The notes: generated by a model not told the origin, from the sequence alone. Shown: positions 6,494 through 15,474, counted from the first letter of the stretch. The stretch is 33,416 nt of DNA from an uncultured Robinsoniella sp. (GCA_900539655.1 UQCR01000081.1:1-33416); one strand, 5' to 3'. A program made the numbers and translations.

Positions 6494-6725
6494 TCTACAC
6501 TTTGTCATATTTTAACTATTCATCGTCAAAAGCATTTTTATTCATTTCTGAAAAATCTGATAATTCAGATGCATTCTACCGGAATGACGCTTACCGATTA
6601 CCGCAGACAGCTATTATAATAGATCCGGTAATATTTTCTTTCTGTTGCGTATCCCTTGACATTAATCTTTAACTAATATACGATTAATTTATTAAAATGC
6701 CGTCCCATAGAATATACATTTTAGA

Positions 6726-6755
6726 TTGATCATATTGCAAAATTCAGTTTATAAT
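6726..6755 (+). promoter_or_regulatory. Promoter of the DUF1801 gene
   Basis: TTGATC (6726-6731) and TATAAT (6750-6755) with an 18-bp spacer lie 43 bp before the ATG at 6799. A second candidate (TTGACA 6656-6661, TACGAT 6679-6684) lies upstream. Confidence 0.5.
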
Positions 6756-6798
6756 GTAGTTTCAAAATGCAGTTCCACCCCAAAGGAGAATACAGCCC

Positions 6799-7182
6799 AT
6801 GACCACTGAAATCACAACCATCGACAGCTACATCGCCCAATACCCACCCGAGATACAGGAAAAATTAAATATAATACGCAGCCACATCAGAGCATGTGCA
6901 CCCGACGCAGCCGAAAAAATCAGCTGGGGAATGCCAACCTTTGTATATCATGGTAATTTAGTACACTTTGCCGCCAATAAGCGGCATTTAGGATTTTATC
7001 CCGGCGAAAACGGCGTTGCCTGCTTTCTGCAAAAATTATCGGAATACAAGTGCAGTAAAGGGGCAATACAATTTCCCTATGATGAGCCGCTGCCTTTAGA
7101 CCTTATAAGAGAAATAGTCACATTCCGATTAAAGGAAAATACGGAAATTTACGAAGAAAAGAAAAAGAAAAAATCCAAATAA
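6799..7182 (+). CDS. DUF1801 / YdhG-like protein
   Basis: A 127-residue protein of the DUF1801 (YdhG-like) family. Characteristic segments are IDSYIAQYPPEIQEKLNIIR near the N-terminus, ISWGMPTF (about residues 41-48), the KRHLGFYPG segment (about 61-69) and KCSKGAIQFPYDEPLPLDLI (about 84-103). A Bacillus homologue has been described as a frataxin-like iron chaperone with the same fold, so a role in iron delivery is possible but not shown by sequence. The C-terminus is a lysine-rich tail. AAAGGAG sits 11 nt before the ATG. The gene stands alone and converges on the sugar operon across a shared terminator. Confidence 0.85.
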   Translation: MTTEITTIDSYIAQYPPEIQEKLNIIRSHIRACAPDAAEKISWGMPTFVYHGNLVHFAANKRHLGFYPGENGVACFLQKLSEYKCSKGAIQFPYDEPLPLDLIREIVTFRLKENTEIYEEKKKKKSK

Positions 7183-7185
7183 AAC

Positions 7186-7250
7186 AAGGCACTGTCCAGC
7201 GGTGAAAATGAAGCACACAGCTTTCATTTCCGTCATCAGACAGTGCCATT
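7186..7250. terminator. Bidirectional terminator between converging genes
   Basis: GGCACTGTC (7188-7196) and GACAGTGCC (7239-7247) form the base. A second near-perfect stem (GAAAATGAAGC with GCTTTCATTTC) forms the tip. It separates the plus-strand DUF1801 gene from the minus-strand fucU-like gene. Confidence 0.6.
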
Positions 7251-7265
7251 TCTAGTTACGGATAT

Positions 7266-7706
7266 TTATTCCACTACCACACCTTTTTGCAGCATAACAT
7301 TTGCATAGAGTGCTTTTTCACTTGTAGTGATGATTGCATAAACCTTCTTCGCTTCTTCATAAAATGCGAAACGTTCGATATTGCCAACTGCCTTTTCGCC
7401 CCTGTCATCATATCTGGCAACGATTTCCTTGTATGTATCCCAGATAGGAGTTTCCACATTGTCTCCAGCCATTACTTCCATAAGGTTCACAGGCTGTTCC
7501 ACGTAGGTGTCCAGCGGCATAACCTTTAAAATGGCATCTAATATTTCCGGAACCCCATGTCCGTCACACCGAATTACAATTGCATTTTTACCCATGGATT
7601 CTGCCGGGAAATTGCCGTCTGATATGATAATTCTGTCACTGTGTCCCATTTCACATAATACTTTTAATAATTGAGGTGATAATATCTGCGGTATTCCTTT
7701 TAACAT
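7266..7706 (-). CDS. fucU: FucU/RbsD family sugar mutarotase
   Basis: Predicted to interconvert anomers of a pyranose sugar (L-fucose or D-ribose type) in the cytoplasm. It has 146 residues, normal for the family. The signature GHSDRIIISDGNFP is present, with the family's active-site H22 and D24, and the C-terminal half carries the expected helix-strand pattern with RFAFYEEAKKVYAIITTSE. The ATG at 7706 is preferred over an in-frame TTG at 7721, because GGAGG lies 8 nt before the ATG and just behind that TTG. Only one base separates the upstream permease stop from this ATG, so the genes are translationally coupled. It is the last gene of the sugar operon. The fuc name is by family; the actual sugar is unknown. 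Confidence 0.85.
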   Translation of the reverse strand: MLKGIPQILSPQLLKVLCEMGHSDRIIISDGNFPAESMGKNAIVIRCDGHGVPEILDAILKVMPLDTYVEQPVNLMEVMAGDNVETPIWDTYKEIVARYDDRGEKAVGNIERFAFYEEAKKVYAIITTSEKALYANVMLQKGVVVE

Positions 7707-7707
7707 G

Positions 7708-8649
7708 TTATTGTCCTCCAATTTTTCTACTTTTTACAAATATACCTGTTATCATCGGTACTGCAATAGCCGTAATTACAACAACTGCGGCAATCTGGGC
7801 TGCTGCCGTTTCCACACAGGGCTTCCACGCAGGATCTGCAAGTGCAATTGCCGCCGGCACTCCGATAGCATTTGCTCCTGTTGCACTGGCTGCAAGTCCC
7901 GCATATCCCGGACGTCCTGCTATAAATTTATCACAGAGAAAGGTAAATGCTCCGCCTATCCCCAAAACAATCATACTTAATAAGATCCCGTCAATCCCCG
8001 CACCGGAGACATTTTTTAAGTCAATGCCCGCCCCCAGGGTAAATCCGATAAACGGCAGCAAAAGCTGTATTCCCGGCTTCAGAAATTCCCTTATGGCCTT
8101 ACTGGTATTACCCATTACTATACCGATTAAAAGGGGCATAACCGTGGCAATCAGAGAAACCGGTGAGAAACTTGCCGTTCCGGATGCTCCCAAAACCAGC
8201 AAAGTAAGAAATGGTCCATTTGTCAGGGACAACGGTCCTACCACGGCTGCATCCGCCTCGTCTCCATAAGCTGCCGTAAGGGAGAGATAAATACTGCCGT
8301 TAATATTCGTTATGGAACAAACCAGTGCCAGTAAGGAAATGCCAAATATACTGTCCCTTCCCGCCAGCCGTCCGATCAGCAGAATCGCAAGAAAACCCAG
8401 CAGAAACTTGGACAACAGCAGTGCTGCGCTCCGTCTTGCCACCAGACCCAGTTCTTTTACCCGAAGCTGGCTGCCAAGGCATAGCAGCTGTACCCCCATA
8501 ATGGTGATTGCCCCTTCACTTGAGAACACAGCCGTTGTAAAGGAACCGATTTCTAATATGCCCGGGAAGAAAGAGTGAATGATTATCCCTGTGAACATAG
8601 GGATAATCATCAAACCTGCGGGTACTTTATTAAATATCTTCCATATCAT
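7708..8649 (-). CDS. kdgT: KdgT-type 2-keto-3-deoxygluconate permease
   Basis: An integral membrane transporter of 313 residues with about ten hydrophobic helices, of the KdgT family (proton-linked uptake of 2-keto-3-deoxy-D-gluconate). Recognisable segments are KVPAGLMIIPMFTGIIIHSF at the N-terminus, the central SITNINGSIYLSLTAAYGDE, LPFIGFTLGAGIDL, and the Ala/Gly-rich GLAASATGANAIGVPAAIA near the C-terminus. The start follows the reductase stop after 3 bp and has no clear ribosome binding site of its own, so it probably relies on coupling. The partners (kinase, reductase, mutarotase) are not KDG catabolic enzymes: no KDG kinase or aldolase is present. It may therefore import a different sugar or sugar acid. 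Confidence 0.85.
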   Translation of the reverse strand: MIWKIFNKVPAGLMIIPMFTGIIIHSFFPGILEIGSFTTAVFSSEGAITIMGVQLLCLGSQLRVKELGLVARRSAALLLSKFLLGFLAILLIGRLAGRDSIFGISLLALVCSITNINGSIYLSLTAAYGDEADAAVVGPLSLTNGPFLTLLVLGASGTASFSPVSLIATVMPLLIGIVMGNTSKAIREFLKPGIQLLLPFIGFTLGAGIDLKNVSGAGIDGILLSMIVLGIGGAFTFLCDKFIAGRPGYAGLAASATGANAIGVPAAIALADPAWKPCVETAAAQIAAVVVITAIAVPMITGIFVKSRKIGGQ

Positions 8650-8652
8650 ATT

Positions 8653-9660
8653 TTATTTTACGATAAATCCGTCTTCATCCCATAAGTCATGCCAGTCGGT
8701 GGCACCTTCCCACAGGAATACCTGACCCTTAACTAACCTGTTATTTCTCTCTAATGTAGCGATCAGTGCCATTTCTTCCTCTGTTAAAGGATCTTCTGTT
8801 GTAAGCCTCAGATTACTTACATATTCAGCCTCATGAATGGAAAATGGAATCGGAATCTGTCCTCTTTGTACTGCCCATTTCAGAGCTATGACTGCCGGAT
8901 GGCAATTGTGTGCTTTTGCAATGGATACCATTTCAGGTGTCTGGATATCTGCGATATCTTCCGGGCACATATCTCTTTCCGGTCTTGTAGGGGACCCGAT
9001 CGGCATAAATCCGATAGGCTGAATTTCATGTGCAACCAGGTAATCAAATAATTCCTGCTGCTGGAAACATGGATGCAGTTCCATTTCACATGCAACCGGT
9101 TTGATGTTCAGCTTCGGAAGAACTGCTTCTAATTTCGGAATTGTCATATTGGAAATTCCAATGCTTTTGATCAATCCCTTCTCTACTAATTCTTCGCATC
9201 TCTGATAAGTAGCCACAAATTCCTCTACGCTGAATGGTCTGGAATCCGGGTTACGGGAATCCACGTCACAATGAGGTGCATGGTAATTCGGGAAAGGCCA
9301 GTGGATAAAGAATAAATCCACATATCCGCATTTCAGATCCTGGATACTTTTTCTGCAGGATTCTTCTACTCTCTCATGCATATCATTCCATACCTTAGTC
9401 ATAATGTATAGATCCTTACGTTCTACCACGCCTTCGTCCATTGCATTCTGGAATACCTCGCCGATCTGGTCTTCATTTCCATAGCATGCCGCACAGTCAA
9501 ACATACGGTATCCGCAGCGGATCGCTCCTGCTACTGCAGCCGATACCTGCTCAGCTGTAAAACGGTCGGAACCAAAAGTTCCCATTCCGATACAAGGAAT
9601 CTCTTCACCTGTATAAAGCCTTCTCTTTGGTACAATTTCCGGATTAATAAAATTACTCAT
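8653..9660 (-). CDS. Aldo/keto reductase
   Basis: An NAD(P)H-dependent oxidoreductase of the AKR superfamily with a TIM-barrel fold, 335 residues. The catalytic tetrad is complete: D55 and Y60 (FDCAACYGNE), K89 (IMTKVW) and H120 (FIHWPF). The AKR-typical GYRMFDCAACYGNE and GLIKSIGISN segments are clear. The closest feel is the aldose or xylose reductase branch, so it may reduce a sugar or keto sugar in the pathway served by the permease and kinase. AGGAGG lies 8 nt before the ATG. It follows the kinase gene after a 103-bp gap and is coupled to the permease gene (3-bp gap). Substrate specificity cannot be determined from the sequence. Confidence 0.88.
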   Translation of the reverse strand: MSNFINPEIVPKRRLYTGEEIPCIGMGTFGSDRFTAEQVSAAVAGAIRCGYRMFDCAACYGNEDQIGEVFQNAMDEGVVERKDLYIMTKVWNDMHERVEESCRKSIQDLKCGYVDLFFIHWPFPNYHAPHCDVDSRNPDSRPFSVEEFVATYQRCEELVEKGLIKSIGISNMTIPKLEAVLPKLNIKPVACEMELHPCFQQQELFDYLVAHEIQPIGFMPIGSPTRPERDMCPEDIADIQTPEMVSIAKAHNCHPAVIALKWAVQRGQIPIPFSIHEAEYVSNLRLTTEDPLTEEEMALIATLERNNRLVKGQVFLWEGATDWHDLWDEDGFIVK

Positions 9661-9763
9661 GTTTGTTTCCTCCTATAATTATATTTTATATATATTTGAA
9701 ATTAATTAGTGATCCATTAGTCTGCTGATTTCATTTCCTGTCAGCATAATTTTGTAACACACG

Positions 9764-11275
9764 TCATCCTTTTTTCATCAAACCCTTCAGGCTCTGATAC
9801 AGTTCCAGATAAGTTTCATAATTTTTCCGGTAAAGGCGGTGCTTTTCCATATCAGGCTCATGCCATCTGGTAAGTTTGACTGTCATATGTACTGCTTCTT
9901 CGAAATCTTTGTAAACGCCCACACCAACTCCGGCAAGTATTACCGCCCCTAATGTAGTTGCCGTATCAGATGAAGGGACTACAATTGGTTTCCCTGTTAT
10001 ATCTGACTTTATCTGGGTCCACAGCAGTGAATTTGCGGAACCTCCCATTGCCCTGAGTTCCTCAACCTTAGCACCGGTATCTTCTGCAATATCCAGATTA
10101 TGTTTTAAGGAAAATGCAACACCTTCCATGGCAGCTCTGACCATATCCCCTTTTGTTTTATTGAAATCCAGGCCGTAATAGACGCCTTTTGCATTGGGAT
10201 CCCAAATTGGGGACCGTTCCCCCGCCATATAGGGAAGGAATACGACTCCATCGCTTCCGGGTGCTGCCGCTTCCGCGATCTCGTTCAACTGATCCAGAGA
10301 AGATTTGCCGACTCTGTCTGCAATTTCCCTTTCATAGTCCGCAAACTCTTTTTCAAACCAACGCATCACACCGCCGCCGCCCACGGTACCGCCCTGCAAA
10401 AGCCATTGTCCGGGAACCACGTGTGCCCCCAGGATCAGCCTGGGATCTGCTGCATATTCTTCTATGCAGATACTCATTCCCCCTGCCTGTCCACCCTGCT
10501 CCTGGGTTTCCCCCACATGGATGACGCCTGCTCCAAGTGTTCCGCATGCTGCGTCCAGACCGCCTGCCACTACGGGAGTTCCCACTGCCAGCCCTGTCCT
10601 CTCTGACGCCTTCCCGGTAACGGTTCCCACTACCTGATGACAGGGGACTAATTCCGGCAGAAAGCTTCTGGGAATTCCCATCTTTTCACACATTTCATCG
10701 TTCCAGCAGCCATTTTTCATATCGAAGCAATGCACTCCATAACCCTGTGACATGTCATGGCTCAAAGCATCAGTCAGCCGGTACGCTATAAATGCATTTG
10801 ACTGAAGAATCTTGTCAATTTTTTCATACATTTCCGGAAGATTTTCTTTATACCAAATGATCTTTGCTGTGGTATAAGACGGCTGCAGTGAATTGCCGGT
10901 TAGGGCAAATATGTTTTCTTCCCCGATTTCCCCGTTGATTCTGTCACAGATATCCTGCGCCCTTGTATCCATCCATATGGGTGTATTTGCAAGCACCTTT
11001 CCATCCTTGTCAATTGGAATCGCAGACCAGCTCTGCCCATCGATTCCCACTCCGGCAATTTCCTGTGGATCTATATGATTCGTTTCTATCAATGTTTTTA
11101 TCGTCTCACATACAGCATCCCACCATTCATCCGGATTTTGCTCCGCCCAGCCGGGCTGTGGATAATAGACGGGATAATCACCGGTACCTGCTGCAATTAC
11201 CGTGCCGTTTTTTTCAAACACTGCTATCTTGCAGGCACTGGTTCCAATATCTATTCCCAGTAATAATTGTCTCAT
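9764..11275 (-). CDS. FGGY family carbohydrate kinase (xylulokinase-like)
   Basis: An ATP-dependent sugar kinase of the FGGY family, 503 residues, the normal length. The N-terminal phosphate-binding loop is visible as GIDIGTSACKIAVF (residues 7-20), the family signature as GVGIDGQSW, and the catalytic Asp region as WMDTRAQD. The C-terminal ATP domain carries GGSANSLLWTQIKSDITGKP and the TATTLGAVILAG segment. Overall pattern and length fit xylulokinase, fuculokinase and relatives, so the ketose substrate remains open. The ATG at 11275 lies 6 nt after AAGGAGG; an in-frame GTG at 11302 lies upstream of that site and is not preferred. It is first in the operon, with a promoter at 11346-11373, divergent from the AraC regulator. 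Confidence 0.88.
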   Translation of the reverse strand: MRQLLLGIDIGTSACKIAVFEKNGTVIAAGTGDYPVYYPQPGWAEQNPDEWWDAVCETIKTLIETNHIDPQEIAGVGIDGQSWSAIPIDKDGKVLANTPIWMDTRAQDICDRINGEIGEENIFALTGNSLQPSYTTAKIIWYKENLPEMYEKIDKILQSNAFIAYRLTDALSHDMSQGYGVHCFDMKNGCWNDEMCEKMGIPRSFLPELVPCHQVVGTVTGKASERTGLAVGTPVVAGGLDAACGTLGAGVIHVGETQEQGGQAGGMSICIEEYAADPRLILGAHVVPGQWLLQGGTVGGGGVMRWFEKEFADYEREIADRVGKSSLDQLNEIAEAAAPGSDGVVFLPYMAGERSPIWDPNAKGVYYGLDFNKTKGDMVRAAMEGVAFSLKHNLDIAEDTGAKVEELRAMGGSANSLLWTQIKSDITGKPIVVPSSDTATTLGAVILAGVGVGVYKDFEEAVHMTVKLTRWHEPDMEKHRLYRKNYETYLELYQSLKGLMKKG

Positions 11276-11345
11276 ACATGACCTCCTTGCGGCTGGCTGC
11301 ACCGCTTTTCCCGACTAACAAATACCATCGATTGCCTTTTCTTAT

Positions 11346-11373
11346 ATTATAGTTTTTTCAGCCGCAAATACAA
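11346..11373 (-). promoter_or_regulatory. Promoter of the sugar operon
   Basis: TTGTAT (11373-11368) and TATAAT (11351-11346) on the minus strand have a 16-bp spacer. The 72 bp between this and the araC promoter is the likely binding region for the AraC regulator. Confidence 0.6.
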
Positions 11374-11423
11374 GAGATTTAATTGACAGAACGAACCAAT
11401 AAATGTCGCATTATCGAATATTC

Positions 11424-11452
11424 TTGACTTTAAAATATGTAACTGATACTAT
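11424..11452 (+). promoter_or_regulatory. Promoter of the AraC regulator gene
   Basis: TTGACT (11424-11429) and TACTAT (11447-11452) with a 17-bp spacer lie 35 bp upstream of the regulator ATG. Confidence 0.6.
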
Positions 11453-11487
11453 GAACGAAAAAGAAGCTTTTAAAGTGAGGATTCATA

Positions 11488-12369
11488 ATGCGTACAGTGT
11501 ATACAGATTTAAATATAAAATTTTCTATAGAAGACACTACATTCCATGTGCTGAATATTGTGTTTGAACGATTTTTACGCTCCATGCCAAAGCACAGCCA
11601 TGGCAGCAACAGCTATGAACTGCACTATATCCCTTATGGCCACGGAAAAGTGAATATCGATAACACGCTTTATGATGTCGAGCCCAATACCCTATATATG
11701 ACTGGCCCCCACGTGGAGCACGAGCAAATTCCCATTAAAGATGATCCGATGACTGAATACTGCATTTATTTTAAAATAAATAAAACACCCTCTTCTTCAT
11801 TCAGATCTCCGGGAATTTCCGATTCTATCACGGAACAATTTCAGAAAACAAAATTCTGGTTTGGAAAGGACTCACAGGATCTCTATCATCTGATGCAGCA
11901 GATCTTCTACGAATTGGAAAATAAGTACACTGGCTATATTACTCAGGTGGAAACACTTCTTCAGCAATGTATCGTCAAAGTGGTTCGAAACTATGAAAAT
12001 AAGAAAGAAGAATCCAGGGCACATTTTTCTCCTTCCAATCTGGTAGACAGCAAATATCTCATTGTAGAAGAATGCTTTTTATATGACTATGAATCCATAA
12101 CCCTGGAAAATCTGGCAATCCGTCTGGGACTTAGTACCAGGCAGACGGAACGCTTTTTAAAAGATTATTACGGCAAGACATTTTCCCAGAAAAAAAGTGA
12201 AGCTAAGATGTCCATGGCCAAAATTCTTTTATCGGACGAAAGTCTGAGTATCTCAGAGGTAGCCCGCCGTTTAAATTATTCATCCGTTGAGCATTTTTCT
12301 TATGCTTTCAAACAGTTTTACGGGATAACGGCAAGGCAATATCGGAAGAATCTGGAAATGAACAGATAG
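11488..12369 (+). CDS. AraC family transcriptional regulator
   Basis: A 293-residue regulator. The N-terminal half is a cupin-like sugar-sensing domain (MPKHSHGSNSYELHYIPYGHG, then LYDVEPNTLYMTGPHVEHEQ). The C-terminal 100 residues form the AraC double helix-turn-helix: LENLAIRLGLSTRQTERFLKD for the first and ISEVARRLNYSSVEHFSYAF for the second, ending in the usual YGITARQYRKN. GTGAGG sits about 7 nt before the ATG. Its position divergent from the kinase-reductase-permease-mutarotase operon makes it the likely activator of that operon in response to the transported sugar. A bulged hairpin (12414-12441) lies after the stop but has no T-tract. Confidence 0.9.
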   Translation: MRTVYTDLNIKFSIEDTTFHVLNIVFERFLRSMPKHSHGSNSYELHYIPYGHGKVNIDNTLYDVEPNTLYMTGPHVEHEQIPIKDDPMTEYCIYFKINKTPSSSFRSPGISDSITEQFQKTKFWFGKDSQDLYHLMQQIFYELENKYTGYITQVETLLQQCIVKVVRNYENKKEESRAHFSPSNLVDSKYLIVEECFLYDYESITLENLAIRLGLSTRQTERFLKDYYGKTFSQKKSEAKMSMAKILLSDESLSISEVARRLNYSSVEHFSYAFKQFYGITARQYRKNLEMNR

Positions 12370-12451
12370 AGTTGATATTTTATGAGTTTTGCATATCATT
12401 ATTTTGCATAAATCTTTCTGCAAAAACAAGATGCAGGAAAGCAAAATAGGT

Positions 12452-12459
12452 GCTATAAT
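12452..12459 (+). promoter_or_regulatory. Extended -10 promoter of the GGDEF-EAL gene
   Basis: TGCTATAAT (TG at 12451-12452, TATAAT at 12454-12459) is an extended -10 element, with a weak ATGCAG at the -35 position 17 bp upstream. It is 41 bp from the first ATG. Confidence 0.5.
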
Positions 12460-12499
12460 ACTGCTATCAGCTACTAATTTAATATAAGGTTACAGGTAA

Positions 12500-14716
12500 A
12501 TGTATATGAAAAAACATAAATTGCTGAATTATGCACCAAGATTCTTAATCATCATTTTGTTATTTATATCTGTAATATTTTTAATGAATGCGGTTCAGAA
12601 TTTACTCAATTCCGATGTTAAGATTAATCTGACAGAGATTGTTACACAGAACAAAGACGTTATTACCAGTAAACTTAATATGGAAGTAAATGATCTGGAT
12701 TCCACGGCAACCCAGATCGCTAATTTTCTCAGCAGCGGGAAATCTATTGACAATGACAGTCTGTTCAAAGCTTTTTTAGCCAGTATCGCCAATAATGAAA
12801 AGAATAATATGTTCGTAGCGGGAACAGACGGAACTGCATATTTTGAAGACGGAAATACTCTGAATATTTCGGGGCGGCAGTATTACAAGTTAGCCATGCA
12901 GGATCTGCACAATATCTCAGACCGGCTTGTATCCAGGCAGGATGGGGAAGAAATTTTTGTGATCAGCGTTCCGCTGAAGTGTAACGGCGAAATTATAGGT
13001 TCCGTCCAGAAATTTTTTACGCCGGAGGAAATGTATGACATCTGTTCTATTTCTTTATTTTCAGAAGAAGGTTACATGTATGTCATAAATAAAGAAGGTT
13101 ACATATTAATCAGTTCCAGACAGGAGGCATACAGCCAGGAAAATGAAAATTATCTCAGGATGATTTACGCACAGGGCAACGAGAATGAATCCATCCAGCT
13201 GCAGCAGGATATCCAGAATCAGAAATCCGGTTTTATGGAAACTACGGTAGATGGAAAGAAAATATTTTCCGCTTATACACCACTGGAAGATATACATGAC
13301 TGGTATCTCATTTCCAGCGTATCCACAGAAGCGGTATCTCCAAATGCCAATATTGTGATCAAGATGTTCTATTTAATCCTTTCTGTTGTGGTTATTATAT
13401 TTGGATTGAGCCTTTTCTTTTTCCTCTCCTATAAAAACAAACAGAAATCACATCTGGAACAGATTGCATTTATCGACAGCGTAACTCAGGGAAATACTTT
13501 TAATAAATTTACGGTGGATCTGAAACAGGCGCTGCTGCAGCATGACGGCAAACCGCTTTATCTGTTGAAATTTGATATAGATAATTTCAAATATGTAAAT
13601 AATTTTTATGGATTTGAGCTGGGTGACCGCCTGCTTTACCAGATTAATAAAACAATCGAAAGTAAGCTGCTGCCCGGAGAAAGTATTGCCCGTATTTCAG
13701 GTGACCACTTTGTAATACTGCTTGAAGAAGTATCAGACAAACGTCTGGAGAATCTTCTTGAACTTCCTTTTAATGAAGAAGAAATTACCATTTATATTTC
13801 AGCCGGAATTTATGCTATAACAGACCGTAGTGAAAGTATTAATTTAATGGTGGATAAGGCAAGTACCGCCGCTCAGACCGCAAAGGGAACACTGGATAAA
13901 AAGATTATTTACTATTCGGAAAATTTCGACCAGCAGATGATTCGCAATGAGCAGATGAAGCGATCCATTAAACAGGCTTTCACTAACCATGAAATGATTC
14001 CTTTCTTTCAGCCTAAAGTAGATATTACCACCGGAAAACTGGTAGGGGCTGAGGCACTGGCACGCTGGTTAAAAGACGGAAAATTAATACCACCTTTTGA
14101 ATTTATTCCTTTATGCGAAAAAACAGGATTAATTATGGATTTGGACATGGCAATATTTGAGCAGACGCTGCATTTTATCAAAAAACATTTAGACCAGGGT
14201 AATAACTGTGTTCCCATCTCCGTAAACTTTTCACGGCTTCACCTGGTGGACAGTCATTTTCTGGAAAAAATCGTTTCTAAAATTCATGAATACGGAATAC
14301 CGGCAAACCTAATTGAAATAGAATTGACTGAAAGCGCCATATTTGATAATTACGAGGTTATATCTAAATTTATAGACAAACTACATAAGGAAGGTTTCCA
14401 GATTTCCATGGATGATTTTGGTTCCGGTTATTCATCCCTGAATATGTTGAAAGATATTTCCATTGACACACTGAAGATTGATAAAGACTTTTTAAATAAA
14501 ACAACGAATAGTGAACGCCAGCGGATTATTTTCTCTGCTGTGGCACAAATGGCAACTCAATTAAAAATAAATGTTGTTGTTGAAGGTGTGGAAACGCTGG
14601 AAAATATATCTCTTATGAAAGAAGTAGGATGCTTTGTGGCTCAGGGATATTATTATTCTAAACCAGTAGATGAAAATACATTTGATAAAATCTATCAGGA
14701 GGGATTCCTATGTTGA
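12500..14716 (+). CDS. Membrane dCache-GGDEF-EAL protein, probable c-di-GMP phosphodiesterase
   Basis: A 738-residue signalling protein. Membrane helix 1 is at about 14-36, an extracellular dCache-like sensor at about 40-280, helix 2 at about 287-311, GGDEF at about 325-475 and EAL at about 485-735. The cyclase signature is degenerate: SGDHF (400-404) instead of GGDEF, so cyclase activity is unlikely, although that domain can still bind GTP allosterically. The EAL site looks intact: E518 (AEAL), N576, E608, D638-D639 (MDDFGSGYSSL), K659 (TLKIDK) and E695 (VEGVET). It therefore probably hydrolyses c-di-GMP. Two starts are possible (ATG at 12500 or 12506); the second is better spaced from AGGT. 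The 3' end overlaps the convergent sortase gene by 22 bp, hinting at a regulatory link to the pilus operon. Confidence 0.88.
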   Translation: MYMKKHKLLNYAPRFLIIILLFISVIFLMNAVQNLLNSDVKINLTEIVTQNKDVITSKLNMEVNDLDSTATQIANFLSSGKSIDNDSLFKAFLASIANNEKNNMFVAGTDGTAYFEDGNTLNISGRQYYKLAMQDLHNISDRLVSRQDGEEIFVISVPLKCNGEIIGSVQKFFTPEEMYDICSISLFSEEGYMYVINKEGYILISSRQEAYSQENENYLRMIYAQGNENESIQLQQDIQNQKSGFMETTVDGKKIFSAYTPLEDIHDWYLISSVSTEAVSPNANIVIKMFYLILSVVVIIFGLSLFFFLSYKNKQKSHLEQIAFIDSVTQGNTFNKFTVDLKQALLQHDGKPLYLLKFDIDNFKYVNNFYGFELGDRLLYQINKTIESKLLPGESIARISGDHFVILLEEVSDKRLENLLELPFNEEEITIYISAGIYAITDRSESINLMVDKASTAAQTAKGTLDKKIIYYSENFDQQMIRNEQMKRSIKQAFTNHEMIPFFQPKVDITTGKLVGAEALARWLKDGKLIPPFEFIPLCEKTGLIMDLDMAIFEQTLHFIKKHLDQGNNCVPISVNFSRLHLVDSHFLEKIVSKIHEYGIPANLIEIELTESAIFDNYEVISKFIDKLHKEGFQISMDDFGSGYSSLNMLKDISIDTLKIDKDFLNKTTNSERQRIIFSAVAQMATQLKINVVVEGVETLENISLMKEVGCFVAQGYYYSKPVDENTFDKIYQEGFLC

Positions 14717-15474
14717 GAAAGGTTCTTCTTTGACGGTATCCGCTCACAAAACACTGCATACCGCTGCAGATTAAATCCGTAAGGATGGCAGGTAATCAGC
14801 GTTACCAGATCCCTTTCTTTTTGTATCAGAATATCCAGAATGTCCGTAGGTTTTAGAATTTTAATTTCTACTACGGTATAAAGCAATGTTTCCCTGAAAT
14901 TCTTTATGATTATTTCATCACCCAGTTCCAGTTTTTCAATATCCCGGAACATTGCCGCTTTACTGTACCCGCGGTGAGCGGCAATTACTGCATTTGAATT
15001 GATTCCGCCCACGGGCAGGGAAGTCTGGGTAAGATGTGCCGCTCCCTTCGCCATATTTTCATTGGTTGCTCCAAGGTAAATGGGAAGTTCTATATTCATT
15101 TTCGGTATTTTTAAACTTCCAATCATATCTTCATCGAATCCCCATTTCTTCAGGCTGAATCCGATCTGCTGATAGGAAAACGGATCTACGAGATCTTTTT
15201 GGCCTGATAAAAATAAATCACGGTTGTAAGCTAATATCTTCTCATAAAGTAAATCGGAATCTGTTGTGGAATCTGCTGTGGAATCTGCTGTTTCCGATGA
15301 CTCTGCTTTCACTTCCCTTTTCATCTTGTCTGCCTTTTGGTCAAAAGCTTCCAGAACTTTCTTTACCTCCCGGACATATACCTTCTGTGAAATGTAAGGA
15401 TAGAGCAATAATCCCATACCTACAGCCAAAGAGATAACAGCCATACTGATCAGTATTTTTTTCTTTAAGATCAT
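14695..15474 (-). CDS. srtC: Class C sortase (pilus polymerase), second copy
   Basis: A membrane-anchored transpeptidase that cleaves LPxTG-like motifs and joins pilins through the pilin-motif lysine. It has 259 residues with an N-terminal anchor (about 8-28). The active site is complete: H167 (AAHRGYS), C229 (TLITCHPYG) and R238 (NLQRYAVF). The DPF lid motif of class C enzymes is present (D97-P98-F99). Unlike the upstream paralogue it lacks a C-terminal membrane segment, ending in a short polar tail. A Thr/Ser/Asp-rich linker (about 58-73) has a short internal repeat. The start overlaps the upstream sortase stop by 4 bp (ATGA), with AAGGGAG upstream. It is last in the pilus operon and overlaps the GGDEF-EAL gene. 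Confidence 0.88.
   Translation of the reverse strand: MILKKKILISMAVISLAVGMGLLLYPYISQKVYVREVKKVLEAFDQKADKMKREVKAESSETADSTADSTTDSDLLYEKILAYNRDLFLSGQKDLVDPFSYQQIGFSLKKWGFDEDMIGSLKIPKMNIELPIYLGATNENMAKGAAHLTQTSLPVGGINSNAVIAAHRGYSKAAMFRDIEKLELGDEIIIKNFRETLLYTVVEIKILKPTDILDILIQKERDLVTLITCHPYGFNLQRYAVFCERIPSKKNLSQHRNPS

Noticed and set aside
7676..8269. 197-residue plus-strand frame across the KdgT gene
   Set aside because: It is the antisense shadow of the permease; the minus-strand protein has clear family motifs and operon context.
12370..12499. c-di-GMP riboswitch upstream of the GGDEF-EAL gene
   Set aside because: I looked for the conserved GEMM elements and did not see them; only a bulged hairpin and an extended -10 promoter are present.
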